In this document: one piece after another, positions 44,896-53,284 of the stretch
Layout of the letters: every line of letters begins with the position of its first letter
Position numbering within the stretch: the first letter of the stretch is position 1
Source of the DNA: Falsochrobactrum tianjinense
GTDB taxonomy: Bacteria > Pseudomonadota > Alphaproteobacteria > Rhizobiales > Rhizobiaceae
Direction of reading: 5' to 3'
NCBI RefSeq assembly: GCF_019100495.1
Contig: NZ_JAHRVA010000005.1
Location: 154,807 to 218,806, forward strand
DNA length: 64,000 nt
The notes under the pieces: generated by a model
Told to the model about the DNA's origin: nothing
Databases searched by the model: none
What the model saw: only the letters and a program-made list of their open reading frames with translations
Translations under genes and position numbers: made by a program

Positions 44896-45120
44896 ATGAC
44901 TTTTTACCGAACTCCCGAATTGGCGAGAGAAAATTCTCCCTTTGAACTCACCACAAAGTGCGTTGCTTGTGGAGATCCTTTAACCGGTGCAACAATTGTA
45001 TACGATTTATACGGTACAGAGGTACCAGGGCACACTTTTCATCGGAAATGTGCATTTGAGATGGCCCAACGCATTATCTGTGATGCATGGCCTAATCGTC
45101 GCGTATCGGACGTGAGTTAG
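44896..45120 (+). CDS. Small zinc-ribbon-like cargo protein
   Basis: 74 residues from ATG 44896 (MTFYRTPELARENSPFEL). It has a Cys/His array C-x2-C ... H-x3-H-x2-C (KCVACGDPLTG ... PGHTFHRKCAFEM), likely binding one zinc. Not recognised beyond this. First of three plus-strand genes at the left end, possibly transcribed from the captured host tRNA promoter. Confidence 0.55.
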   Translation: MTFYRTPELARENSPFELTTKCVACGDPLTGATIVYDLYGTEVPGHTFHRKCAFEMAQRIICDAWPNRRVSDVS

Positions 45121-45125
45121 ACAAT

Positions 45126-45368
45126 ATGGGTATTTTTGCGCAAATCATTGGTACTCTCGGAATGTTCGCCGGGGTGGTTGCTGCTGCCTTTGGCTTCACA
45201 ATGGTAGGCACAGGCGGATTTCTTCTGCTGCCTTATGGCATCGGCCTATTCGTATCGGGCATGCTGATTGTGTGCCTGGGTCTGATTGTCGAGCATGTGC
45301 ATGGCCTACGTAAGGCGGCCGAACGACAGATCGAGATATTCGAAGCGATAAGGGCTAAAAAGGTATGA
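45126..45368 (+). CDS. Two-span membrane protein, cargo or holin-like
   Basis: 80 residues. Two hydrophobic helices (about 7-29 and 33-57) with a short Gly/Pro turn, and a charged basic C-terminal tail (LRKAAERQIEIFEAIRAKKV). The size and topology resemble class II holins, but no endolysin accompanies it. Starts 6 bp after the previous gene and overlaps the next by 4 bp. Confidence 0.5.
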   Translation: MGIFAQIIGTLGMFAGVVAAAFGFTMVGTGGFLLLPYGIGLFVSGMLIVCLGLIVEHVHGLRKAAERQIEIFEAIRAKKV

Positions 45369-45577
45369 GTGAATGGCGCATGTACGATCCGCCTTGTGGC
45401 AGGCTAATTGAATTTGAAACTGACATTCTTGGAACACTCAGGGGCGCTATACACCCGGCAGGCACGTTCGGAATGGGGCCTGATCTTCGAGCCGCTATAG
45501 CCAGAGGCGAGCGACTCTACTCTATGGACGGTGGGAACCAATTCTTTTCGGTTCGCAGGTGGAGAGAGGTAGATTAA
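45365..45577 (+). CDS. Small hypothetical cargo protein
   Basis: 70 residues, not recognised (MSEWRMYDPPCGRLIEFETD ... QFFSVRRWREVD). No membrane segment. Coupled by ATGA overlap to the membrane protein. Its stop overlaps by 4 bp the stop of the convergent zinc-finger gene. Confidence 0.5.
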   Translation: MSEWRMYDPPCGRLIEFETDILGTLRGAIHPAGTFGMGPDLRAAIARGERLYSMDGGNQFFSVRRWREVD

Positions 45578-46683
45578 ACCGCCCTCTCCATCGTCACCCG
45601 CAGGCCCTGATTGATTGCGATCCAGTCGAAGCGTTGGGCAGTTAATTCATTTGATCGACGTCCTTCGAGTGGGCACTTAAAGAACCAGTCGAACACATGC
45701 GGCGATATCCTTTTTGCCTTCTTGATGCTTTCGAGGCGTTTCTGACATCTTCGGCTGCACATAAAGGCATTATGGCGGGCAGTCATAAAATCTGAACCAC
45801 AGATGCGACAATTCTTACGAATGGTGCTGCCAAGCGGAATGTATGTCTTGCCGGCACTTATAGCTTCCTCGGCCCTTCTGTATGTCTGCGAACAATTGTT
45901 CGAGCAAAACATGGCCCCAAACCGTTTTGCGATAAATCTCTTATGGCACTGTTTGCATTCGGTCGGATGGCTGGCTGTATTGAAGCAATCAGACGAGCAA
46001 TATCTGTGATCCGCTTTCATCTGACGAAACAGCTTTCCACATGATCCACATGGGATTTCAGAATACTTGCGCCGAGACTGATCAGCACACTCCCTTGAGC
46101 AAAAAGACAGATCACGGCTGTCTGGATTGAATGGCTTGAACATTTTCAGGCAGAATTTGCATTGACGCTCTGGCAATGCTTCACGCCTGATTATTGCCTG
46201 CGCTGATCGCGCTATCGCACTATCTCGCAAAGTACGTTCAAAGTCACGATGCTCAAGTGCAGCTTTGGCGCATACGGGCGAACAGAAGCGCGCTTTGCGT
46301 ATGCCTTGCCATTGCTCCTCGGGCATCTCAGTGTAGCACCAGTTGCAATACTCTTCAGGCAATGAATATTCACGCTGACCTTGCTCCCAAGAAGGGCGGG
46401 CATATCCCAGATAAGTAAATGCTGCGCTTATCAAACTGGAAGCTTCACGCTCTGATCTAGCAAAGGAATGGCCTTCAAGGCATAGCGCAGAGCGAAGCCC
46501 ATGAAAGACTGCACCCTCATTTTCAAAATGACTTAAACGCCAATCACGCAAGGCGTTCATCACTTCTGTTATCTTGTGGTTTCGAGCATCGCCTTTATAG
46601 ATACGCTCTATTTTCTTTGGCTTGTTTCCATAACGATATTCGCCATAGCCCAGCATTCTTCCCCATTTGCCGTGCTTTCTCAT
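45574..46683 (-). CDS. Protein with five CxxC...C(S)xxC zinc-finger modules
   Basis: 369 residues. The N-terminal 110 residues form an unassigned domain. Then come five similar modules: C113/C116-C134/C138, C175/C178-C195/C199, C212/C215-C229/C233, C243/C246-C260/C264 and C292/C295-C309/C313. Each reads roughly CxxC...(F/Y/M)CSxxC followed by basic residues, like treble-clef or FCS-type fingers. A basic C-terminal tail follows. Nucleic-acid binding is plausible; no nuclease motif is seen. It is the last gene of the structural operon, coupled by ATGA overlap, where siphophages usually carry tail-tip and fibre genes. Confidence 0.65.
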   Translation of the reverse strand: MRKHGKWGRMLGYGEYRYGNKPKKIERIYKGDARNHKITEVMNALRDWRLSHFENEGAVFHGLRSALCLEGHSFARSEREASSLISAAFTYLGYARPSWEQGQREYSLPEEYCNWCYTEMPEEQWQGIRKARFCSPVCAKAALEHRDFERTLRDSAIARSAQAIIRREALPERQCKFCLKMFKPFNPDSRDLSFCSRECADQSRRKYSEIPCGSCGKLFRQMKADHRYCSSDCFNTASHPTECKQCHKRFIAKRFGAMFCSNNCSQTYRRAEEAISAGKTYIPLGSTIRKNCRICGSDFMTARHNAFMCSRRCQKRLESIKKAKRISPHVFDWFFKCPLEGRRSNELTAQRFDWIAINQGLRVTMERAV

Positions 46684-47030
46684 CCGAACACCGCATCGAA
46701 CAAGTCAGCGCTCAGCTCGCCTGCGGGCTTCTGTGCGGCTTGTCCGCCTGTCTCACGCTTGGCATAGAAATGCTCCACATACGCGGCATCCATGGCTCGC
46801 AATACTGCGATGTGATGCGGTTGAATGCTCCAGCGATATAGCCGTGCATATTCGGAAATCTCCGAAAAACTGATCGGGTTTGGACCATTGGCATGCCATG
46901 TGCGGGCTGAATTGAGATCCATAAACCAATCCCAGAGAAGTATTCCCCCAGGAGGAAGTTGGACCTTATCAGAAGTGGCAAGCGTCGCTTCCAATGCAGA
47001 CACCATTGCTTGTTTGAAGCGCTCAATCAT
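46680..47030 (-). CDS. Small tail-operon protein, possible assembly chaperone
   Basis: 116 residues. The central motif LPPGGILLWDWFMDLNSART...ISFSEISEYARLYRWSIQPHHIAVLRAMDAAYVEHF resembles the tail assembly chaperone-like proteins of siphophages and gene-transfer-agent-type clusters. It is unusual that it follows, rather than precedes, the tape measure. Coupled by ATGA overlaps on both sides. Confidence 0.5.
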   Translation of the reverse strand: MIERFKQAMVSALEATLATSDKVQLPPGGILLWDWFMDLNSARTWHANGPNPISFSEISEYARLYRWSIQPHHIAVLRAMDAAYVEHFYAKRETGGQAAQKPAGELSADLFDAVFG

Positions 47031-47635
47031 TTTGGCACCTCGATCAACTGGAACGAAGCGGATGGAAACTTTCCATCACCGATGAAGATTGAATTCGGCA
47101 TGATGCGGGTATTAAGTTTCGGATTGCGGAAAACAATCGTTGAGCCGACCGGGATATGAGATGGAAGCGGCGGCTCCACGGTGATTGAAACCGAAGTGCT
47201 GGCAGCTGTTGCGCCGGTTATCACCCTACCGAGGGTATTATAATCACCTGATGAGAAACCGATTAAATCCCCGGCTGTGAGTACCAGCCCCGATGAGACG
47301 CTATTCACGGTCAGATTGGTCCCGCTCTTTGCAGCCAGTATGCCGTTATCGTTTACAATTGGATTGGTTTCGTTGCCGATATAAGCCTGTGGAACGCTCA
47401 TGTGACGCGGGATGAAATGGATGGTTTCAAAACCACCCCTTGCGCTTGCAATCCATGCTTCGACTGCCGCTAGCTTATTTTCTGGCAATGGCTGGGTTTC
47501 CATATCGACGGTCCAATATGCATCAGCATACTCGACAAAGGACAGCGCACGTCCGCCATACTTGGTCACCGACATGGGCCGGTTCAAACGAGGCCGTCCA
47601 CTCTGGAAGAAGATTGAAGGTAATTGAATAGCCAT
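47027..47635 (-). CDS. Distal tail-like structural protein
   Basis: 202 residues. The N-terminal part (MAIQLPSIFFQSGRPRLNRP ... ALSFVEYADAYWTVDMETQPLP) resembles phage distal tail/minor tail proteins following the tape measure. The middle (GTNLTVNSVSSGLVLTAGDL ... VITGATAASTSVSITVEPPLP) is a beta-sandwich-like Ser/Thr-rich insertion. The end restores the first fold (SIFIGDGKFPSASFQLIEVPK). GAGG lies just before ATG 47635. Confidence 0.55.
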   Translation of the reverse strand: MAIQLPSIFFQSGRPRLNRPMSVTKYGGRALSFVEYADAYWTVDMETQPLPENKLAAVEAWIASARGGFETIHFIPRHMSVPQAYIGNETNPIVNDNGILAAKSGTNLTVNSVSSGLVLTAGDLIGFSSGDYNTLGRVITGATAASTSVSITVEPPLPSHIPVGSTIVFRNPKLNTRIMPNSIFIGDGKFPSASFQLIEVPK

Positions 47636-47644
47636 TGTTACCTC

Positions 47645-49582
47645 TTATCGTATCAAGCCACGGCGGTTTGCTTCCATGCTATCGCGCTTAAAACGGGCAG
47701 GCCCAGACCTGTCATATCGGGCGATGTCCTTTTGGCTAACTTGTTCAGCAATCCCCACCATCTCGGCTTTGAGGTTCATTTTCTCATCGACTGATACGCG
47801 CACGTCAGCCACATAAGGCACCTTTTCGACCGAAGCTCCCCTTGTGCTCCCAAGCATATGATTAGGTGTGACCTGTGAGCCGCGTGGGAGATTGACCAGC
47901 TCTGGGCCTTGCTCGCCTACAAGCGCCGTGCCTCCGGGGGTGAAGGTCGATCCTCTTGCGTAAAGCCCGATGCCGCCGCCTCTAGCGATACTCATCTGGC
48001 CTCCGCCAAATATGCCTCCGAAGCCGCCACCGAATAGACCGCCGAACAAAGCATCCAGCCCACTGTTTATGAGACGATCAGCGAGCCTGCCCAATGCGTC
48101 TGCGAGAACGTCTGTTGCCTTTGCTCCACTTAAAAGACCGTCAGCAAGTGTGCCAGCGAACTCACGGCTTGCATCTTGGATTTCGGCCATTTGATCTTGT
48201 GCGCGCTCCCAAGCCTCGGTCTGCCTGTAGGTACTCTCAACAAGAGCCTCGATCTGAGCTTTCTCTTCCGCAGTAGCAGCGGCACCAGCTTGGCGAAGTG
48301 CAATCATCTTCTCTTTCTCAATCGCTGATTTACCAACGAGAGAGGCTTCAAATTGTAACTCTGCGATTAAACGCTCAACCGCAAGCCGCTCACGCTCAGC
48401 AGCTTTCGCAGCGCGTTCGCGGTCCCTATCAACAGTGGATCGCCCACCGCCTTTAGACGGGTCTTTTGGCGGAACGTATGGCGCATAGGCAGGCTGGTCA
48501 GGGGTGGTCACCACAATATTCTTGCGCCGCTCCAGCTCGTCGTTATAGAGCTTTTCCTTGGCTGTGATAGTTGCCAACTGGCTTTCGCGATCCTTCCCGA
48601 ATATTCCAGCAATACTATCTTGCAACCCACCGGATGGCTGCGTCGTATTCAACCGCTCACGGCTCTGCCGCAATATTTCAAGCTCTGCCTTAATGCCCGA
48701 CACATTCTTTTCGTTGAGAGCGTTCCACTGACTGATAAAGCCTTGGAGTGCCGTCACCGCGTCGACAATAGCCGCCTTAAGCGTGGAGCCGACTGTTGTT
48801 GCGATCTGGTTGAACTTCTTGTCGATCTCTTCCGCGCGCTTGATGAAATTCTCATCTAATACGGCACCCATCTTGTCGGCTTCATTGAGAGTGGCTGTGA
48901 TGCCGTCCCGACCCTGCTCGATCAATCTGACAAACTGTTCGCCGCCAGAGCCGCCCAAAAGCTCATCGAATATGCGAATGCCTGCCGCTGTGTCTTTCAG
49001 CCGTTTGGTGCGGTCGACCAATTCCAGCATGAACTTGGACGGATCTTTGATGCGCTCCTTTACCTCATCGGGCGACATACCCAAACGTTGGAAGCTTTCT
49101 GCCGCCGAACCCTTGCCAGTGGCAATATATTCATCAGCGCGCAAATTCAGTTCCTTGAAACCGTCGATCATCGCATCTATGCCGATCTTGTTCTGATCCG
49201 CCACATAGCGCCAGCGCTGCAAGTCCTCGACATGCAAGCCCGCTGTTTGTGCTTCGCGACCAAGCTCCGCGAAGGAAGAGGCAACGCCACGAACAGCAAC
49301 TGCCACACCTGTCAGGCCTCCGGCTGCTATCCCGCCCCATATGCCCCCTGCAAAGGCTTTGCTGTATCCGCCGATCTTTGTCCCAATTGTCGCGAATGCC
49401 TGATTGACCCGGCTTGCCGAGCGATTGGCATCCCGTTCCATCTGCCGAGTTGCGCGGGACGAGTTCCGTTGCAGGTTCTGATATGTCCGTGTTCCGGTGC
49501 GCTCAGCCCGTTTGAATTCCTTCTCAAAATTGTTGACGCGAGCCTCAAGGGCAACGAATAGTCGTTCGGTGTCACCTGCCAT
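47645..49582 (-). CDS. Phage tail tape measure protein
   Basis: 645 residues. A coiled N-terminus (DTERLFVALEARVNNFEKEFKRA), a hydrophobic stretch (YSKAFAGGIWGGIAAGGLTG), a long alpha-helical middle, a charged coiled coil around 380-470, and a C-terminal Gly-rich segment (LFGGLFGGGFGGIFGGG) followed by the conserved GEQGPELVNLPRGSQVTPN motif of lambda-type tape measures. ATG 49582 shares bases with the terminase stop (TGATG). Tail length scales with this protein, suggesting a tail of roughly 100 nm, an inference from the usual 0.15 nm per residue. Confidence 0.88.
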   Translation of the reverse strand: MAGDTERLFVALEARVNNFEKEFKRAERTGTRTYQNLQRNSSRATRQMERDANRSASRVNQAFATIGTKIGGYSKAFAGGIWGGIAAGGLTGVAVAVRGVASSFAELGREAQTAGLHVEDLQRWRYVADQNKIGIDAMIDGFKELNLRADEYIATGKGSAAESFQRLGMSPDEVKERIKDPSKFMLELVDRTKRLKDTAAGIRIFDELLGGSGGEQFVRLIEQGRDGITATLNEADKMGAVLDENFIKRAEEIDKKFNQIATTVGSTLKAAIVDAVTALQGFISQWNALNEKNVSGIKAELEILRQSRERLNTTQPSGGLQDSIAGIFGKDRESQLATITAKEKLYNDELERRKNIVVTTPDQPAYAPYVPPKDPSKGGGRSTVDRDRERAAKAAERERLAVERLIAELQFEASLVGKSAIEKEKMIALRQAGAAATAEEKAQIEALVESTYRQTEAWERAQDQMAEIQDASREFAGTLADGLLSGAKATDVLADALGRLADRLINSGLDALFGGLFGGGFGGIFGGGQMSIARGGGIGLYARGSTFTPGGTALVGEQGPELVNLPRGSQVTPNHMLGSTRGASVEKVPYVADVRVSVDEKMNLKAEMVGIAEQVSQKDIARYDRSGPARFKRDSMEANRRGLIR

Positions 49583-51192
49583 CAGATCCAATCCTCTATA
49601 TCGCCGTCAAAGGTGTCGTAACTGGATCGTCCGCTGTCACCGGCAGCGCAGCGGGCGACGGCCATGGCGGAGGCGACTGCACCGTCGATGGACATCCAGA
49701 GCTTGGGTTTTGTGAACTTGGCGACATGGCCTTGGTCATTCCGCTTCACCACGACATTCGAGAAGCAGTGGCGAAGGACAGGATGACCGCCGTGCCTGAA
49801 CTCACTGGCCAGAATGGCGCGCTCAAGCTCATGAATTGCAGGCATCATCAGGGACGGCACCTGTCGCATATCTACAACTGGCAGGCCCATTTCCAACAGT
49901 TTCGGCTGCACCTGACGCGCCATGAACGGGTCGAAAGCTATTTCCCTCACGTCGAAATCTTCACACAGTTCCACGATCTTGTTTTCAATCGGCTGGAAAG
50001 CGATGGTTGAACCTTCGGTGGCCGTGATCAGTCCATCGTCCACCCACTCGCGATAGGAGCCGCCCGACTTGTCTTCCCGATTATCAATGTTGTCGTCAGG
50101 GCAGAAAAACCACGGATGCACCACGTAGCCATCAGCATCGCGCCAGCAGGCCACGATGACGGAAAGGTCAACGGTTGAGGACAGATCGACGGCCAGCCAG
50201 CAGGGCTGATCCTTGAGGGCTTCGATATCGACACGGCCCTTGCCTGCATCATAAATATCCATGTCCACGAATGGATCGGTGGCAGCATCCAGCCAGATAT
50301 TGAGCTTCAATTGTCGCAGGGACTGGCGCTCGCCTACGCTACGCTCTGCTCGCTTGGCATGGCGGCGGAAGCCATCAAGGGAGGGATAGCCATGGCGCAG
50401 GCCGGGATTGACCTCATGCCAGACATTTTCATCGCGCCAGTCGTCGTTCCGGTCGGCTTCAAACAGGATCGGGAGAATGGACGGATCATCCACCTCACCG
50501 CGCGCCACCTTGCGGGCATCCTCGACAACATCCCATGCAAGATTATCCTGGCCGCGTCCCGCCGTGGTGGCGACAACAAGCAGGGGATTGTCGGTCTTGT
50601 CCAGACCAGTCGTCAGAGCTTCCCACAAATAACGGTTCGGCCAGATATGAATTTCATCGGCAAGGACGAATGCCGGGGTGCGGCCATGCTGTGTTCCTGC
50701 ATCACCTGAAATGACTTCGAGAAATGAACCCTCTTTGGGATAAACAATCTTCTTGGCGCTGTTGTGCGCATCATAGACGCGGGTTGCTGCGACAACACGC
50801 TTGTCGGCCCGAATGATGCCCAGAGCTTCCTTGAACGCGATCCCGGCCTGTTTGCGGTCAGCAGCGGCAAAGATGGCTTCGCCTTCCGGCACCCGCTCCG
50901 GACCGATGGTGTGCAGCAGCGCAAGTGCAGCGGCCAGACTGGTCTTGCGATTACCGCGAGGCAGGAGAAGCACCACAGTCTTGACCACGCGCGACCCGTC
51001 CTCATGGCGCGGGCCATAGATGCGCCTGACAATCCGCTCCTGCCATTCGTCAAGCTGGAAGACGTTTTTCGGAAGGATCGACTTCGGATGGCGCAGGGCG
51101 CGCAGGAACCGCACGGCTCTGTCACCATGCCCGAATGGATCATCGATCTCGGATCCGTCATATATCCAGTGGGGATAGGTCTTCGTTACCAT
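49582..51192 (-). CDS. Phage terminase large subunit (Terminase_1 type)
   Basis: 536 residues. The ATPase has a non-classical Walker A LLPRGNRKTSLAAAL (about 77-90) and Walker B FVLADEIH (about 175-182), then the coupling region TTAGRGQDN. The nuclease domain contains Asp residues in WLAVDLSSTVDLSV, IAFDPFMARQ and MSIDGAVASAMA. It drives DNA packaging with the small subunit it overlaps by 35 bp. It is placed after the connector genes and before the tape measure rather than before the portal. Confidence 0.93.
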   Translation of the reverse strand: MVTKTYPHWIYDGSEIDDPFGHGDRAVRFLRALRHPKSILPKNVFQLDEWQERIVRRIYGPRHEDGSRVVKTVVLLLPRGNRKTSLAAALALLHTIGPERVPEGEAIFAAADRKQAGIAFKEALGIIRADKRVVAATRVYDAHNSAKKIVYPKEGSFLEVISGDAGTQHGRTPAFVLADEIHIWPNRYLWEALTTGLDKTDNPLLVVATTAGRGQDNLAWDVVEDARKVARGEVDDPSILPILFEADRNDDWRDENVWHEVNPGLRHGYPSLDGFRRHAKRAERSVGERQSLRQLKLNIWLDAATDPFVDMDIYDAGKGRVDIEALKDQPCWLAVDLSSTVDLSVIVACWRDADGYVVHPWFFCPDDNIDNREDKSGGSYREWVDDGLITATEGSTIAFQPIENKIVELCEDFDVREIAFDPFMARQVQPKLLEMGLPVVDMRQVPSLMMPAIHELERAILASEFRHGGHPVLRHCFSNVVVKRNDQGHVAKFTKPKLWMSIDGAVASAMAVARCAAGDSGRSSYDTFDGDIEDWI

Positions 51193-51544
51193 CCGCCGGC
51201 CTCCTCACGGTTGGCCGCGAGCGCGACACAGGCGTTAATCCAAGTTCGGCTGCAAGCTGTCGGGCGCTGGCCATTGCCTTGTCCTGCGCGCGCACGAGCT
51301 TGAGCATCATGTCGGTGTCTTTTTCGGATTGGATTTTCGCTTCGGTATCGCGAATGCGCCCGATGCAAATGCAATAGTTCTCCAGACTGCCCAGATCGAC
51401 ATCGGTCAGTATCTGGCGCTCGACCAGCCCCGGAACGACACGACGCCATTCCTTCTTCGCCTCGACAGACAGCCATGCTGACGGCGCAGGAGGCCGCTGG
51501 AGAGCTTCGTTGTCAATCACCAGACGTGGCTTGGCTCCCTTCAT
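51158..51544 (-). CDS. Phage terminase small subunit (P27 family)
   Basis: 128 residues, helical, with the P27-type pattern APSAWLSVEAKKEWRRVVPGLVERQILTDVDLGSLENYCICIGRI and C-terminal LAAELGLTPVSRSRP. It recognises the packaging site and loads the large subunit. ATGA overlap with the head-closure gene upstream. Confidence 0.88.
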   Translation of the reverse strand: MKGAKPRLVIDNEALQRPPAPSAWLSVEAKKEWRRVVPGLVERQILTDVDLGSLENYCICIGRIRDTEAKIQSEKDTDMMLKLVRAQDKAMASARQLAAELGLTPVSRSRPTVRRPADGNEDLSPLDI

Positions 51545-51855
51545 GCTTGCCTCACACAGCGGATTTCAAAGCCTTCGCGACGGCCTATCTCTTTCAATTC
51601 CTTGATGTTGTAGTATCCGCCTGCATAGGCGATGCGATCAGCGTTGGTTATTCCATCAAGATACCGGGTGCGGAAAATGATCACGGTTTCATCCCTCGCG
51701 CCAAAAGCCCGGATATATTCCTCGGTGCTGGCCTGAACGATCTGTGCGCGCAGGTCCGCAAACTTCGACCATGCGAAGCTCACGCCGCCGTATTCGTCTG
51801 CGGTTTCTTCGCCTCGTTCGATTGTGATAAAACGATCAAGCTTTCCGGCTCTCAT
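51541..51855 (-). CDS. Phage head closure (head-tail adaptor) protein
   Basis: 104 residues. The family pattern MRAGKLDRFITIERGEETADEYGG ... RTRYLDGITNADRIAYAGGYYNIKELKEIGRREGFEIRCV corresponds to SPP1 gp16-like adaptors. It seals the portal ring after DNA packaging. Overlaps both neighbours by ATGA. Confidence 0.87.
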   Translation of the reverse strand: MRAGKLDRFITIERGEETADEYGGVSFAWSKFADLRAQIVQASTEEYIRAFGARDETVIIFRTRYLDGITNADRIAYAGGYYNIKELKEIGRREGFEIRCVRQA

Positions 51856-52262
51856 GCGACCTCCTGAACAAGGGCTTGAACAGTGACAACGCCGTGGCTG
51901 GTCTCGCCATCTGGATCGCGCAGAAAGCGCATTTGAGAGACGTAGCAGTCAGCGAAGTGGAAACCGCCAGCCGGTCCAAATCTGGACTGACTGATCGCAT
52001 TCCGGATCGCCCCGGCGATTGCCTTCACGCCGACAAGGTTCTCTTCCTTCTTCCAGACGTGGATGGTGTGGAAAACCCGAACGACATTGCGCTGGATGAA
52101 CTCAGCGTCCACGCCCTGATCCTCACCAAGGATGATCGACGGATCGGGATTAGGACGCGCATTGCGGTCTATGATATTGGCGGCAGGGACAAGCGCGGTA
52201 ACTTCCTGCGTTGCAGTAAGTCGCGCCCGGATCGCCTTCTGGAGAGCAAGTTCGAAACTCAT
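51852..52262 (-). CDS. Tail completion/terminator protein (DUF3168)
   Basis: 136 residues. DUF3168 pattern: FELALQKAIRARLTATQEVTALVPAANI ... PSIILGEDQGVDAE ... FHTIHVWKKEENLVGVKAIAGAIRNAI. It caps the tail tube at the head end. Overlaps both neighbours by ATGA. Confidence 0.87.
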   Translation of the reverse strand: MSFELALQKAIRARLTATQEVTALVPAANIIDRNARPNPDPSIILGEDQGVDAEFIQRNVVRVFHTIHVWKKEENLVGVKAIAGAIRNAISQSRFGPAGGFHFADCYVSQMRFLRDPDGETSHGVVTVQALVQEVA

Positions 52263-52684
52263 TTCTTGCCCCAGTTCTCTTTGATCGATTTGCGCATTGC
52301 TCGCTTGATGCGGTTGGCTGCGCGTTTATTCTGGGTGCGGACAGTCGGCCAGAAAAAAGGCTGCGCAGAGGATGCCGTGGTACCGTACTCGACCAGATGG
52401 GCATAGCGCACATTCTTATTGCCAGCCGTCACAACTGCCTCATTTTCCTTTACCTGATTGCTTCCGCCCGGCTGCGAATATGGCGGCGTCTGCTGACCTG
52501 GCCCTGTTGCCTCGATGCTGTCGATCAGCGCTCCGGTATCGCGAGACGTTTCAGCGAGGCGCTTCATGCCTGATGCCATCTCCTGCGCGGATTTCACCAG
52601 AGCAGGCTTCACCGCCTCGCGCACAGCCTTCGGAATAGCATTCATTCGGCGCTGGAAGCGGGACAATCCACCATCGTCAGCCAT
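52259..52684 (-). CDS. HK97 gp10-like head-tail/tail component
   Basis: 141 residues. HK97-gp10 pattern: LSRFQRRMNAIPKAVREAVKPALVKSAQEMASGMKRLAE ... DTGALIDSIEATGPG ... YAHLVEYGTTASSAQPFFWPTVR. ATG 52684 is preceded by GGTGGAG; it shares bases with the stop of the upstream connector. Confidence 0.87.
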   Translation of the reverse strand: MADDGGLSRFQRRMNAIPKAVREAVKPALVKSAQEMASGMKRLAETSRDTGALIDSIEATGPGQQTPPYSQPGGSNQVKENEAVVTAGNKNVRYAHLVEYGTTASSAQPFFWPTVRTQNKRAANRIKRAMRKSIKENWGKK

Positions 52685-53004
52685 CAGAAACTCCACCGTC
52701 TGAATTCGTTCACGATAGGCCAGACGCCGAACGGAAGGTCTTGCGCACTGACGCCGACAAGGACTGCTTCACGGTTCTCATACCAATGCGCTGCCGTCTG
52801 GTAGATTGCCTCGACAAGTGCTGCCGGAGCTTCCTCTTGGTCCGCGCCGCCATAGGTTTCCTCCAGCTTGAAGCCAAGCAAGCTCTCGATATAGTTCTGT
52901 GCCGCCTTGAGCTTTCGAGACAGAAGGGCGTCATCGTTCACGCCTTGATCAGCAGTGAAATTCAACTGATCTTTCAGCTCTTGAAGGGTCACGATTTCAG
53001 CCAT
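52684..53004 (-). CDS. Head-tail connector protein (HK97 gp6-like)
   Basis: 106 residues from ATG 53004 (MAEIVTLQELKDQLNFTADQGVNDDALLSRKLKAAQNYIESLLG). The gp6-like helical fold with a C-terminal IYQTAAHWYENREAVLVG is clear. The open frame extends to 53253 but the added sequence overlaps a real gene in another frame. Confidence 0.87.
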   Translation of the reverse strand: MAEIVTLQELKDQLNFTADQGVNDDALLSRKLKAAQNYIESLLGFKLEETYGGADQEEAPAALVEAIYQTAAHWYENREAVLVGVSAQDLPFGVWPIVNEFRRWSF

Positions 53005-53284
53005 TCCTGAAAACTCCAATTGTGTCCTGTCTTGCGCGATGCCCCCCGCGCCGGTCCCCTCCCAAGGTCGAAAGTCTGGAGCCACCCCCCGGTTGATGCC
53101 GATCGAGGTGATCCATCGCTGCATTGAAGCGTCTGGTTGTGATTGATGCTCCATTGATGAGACGAGGAAGCACCTTGCCATCGTTGAAGATGTGCGTTGA
53201 CGCCGTTGAGATAGTGATGCCCTTTGCGGCGGCGTATCTCTTGGCCTTTGCAATCAACTGTTCTACCTGCCATTCCACGATCAT
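52997..53284 (-). CDS. Small hypothetical protein in the tail module
   Basis: 95 residues from ATG 53284, coupled by ATGA overlap to the upstream gene. MIVEWQVEQLIAKAKRYAAAKGITISTASTHIFNDGKVLPRL ... RRFNAAMDHLDRHQP could form a small helix-turn-helix; not recognised. The C-terminal 35 residues are Gly/Arg-rich. Confidence 0.5.
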   Translation of the reverse strand: MIVEWQVEQLIAKAKRYAAAKGITISTASTHIFNDGKVLPRLINGASITTRRFNAAMDHLDRHQPGGGSRLSTLGGDRRGGHRARQDTIGVFRNG

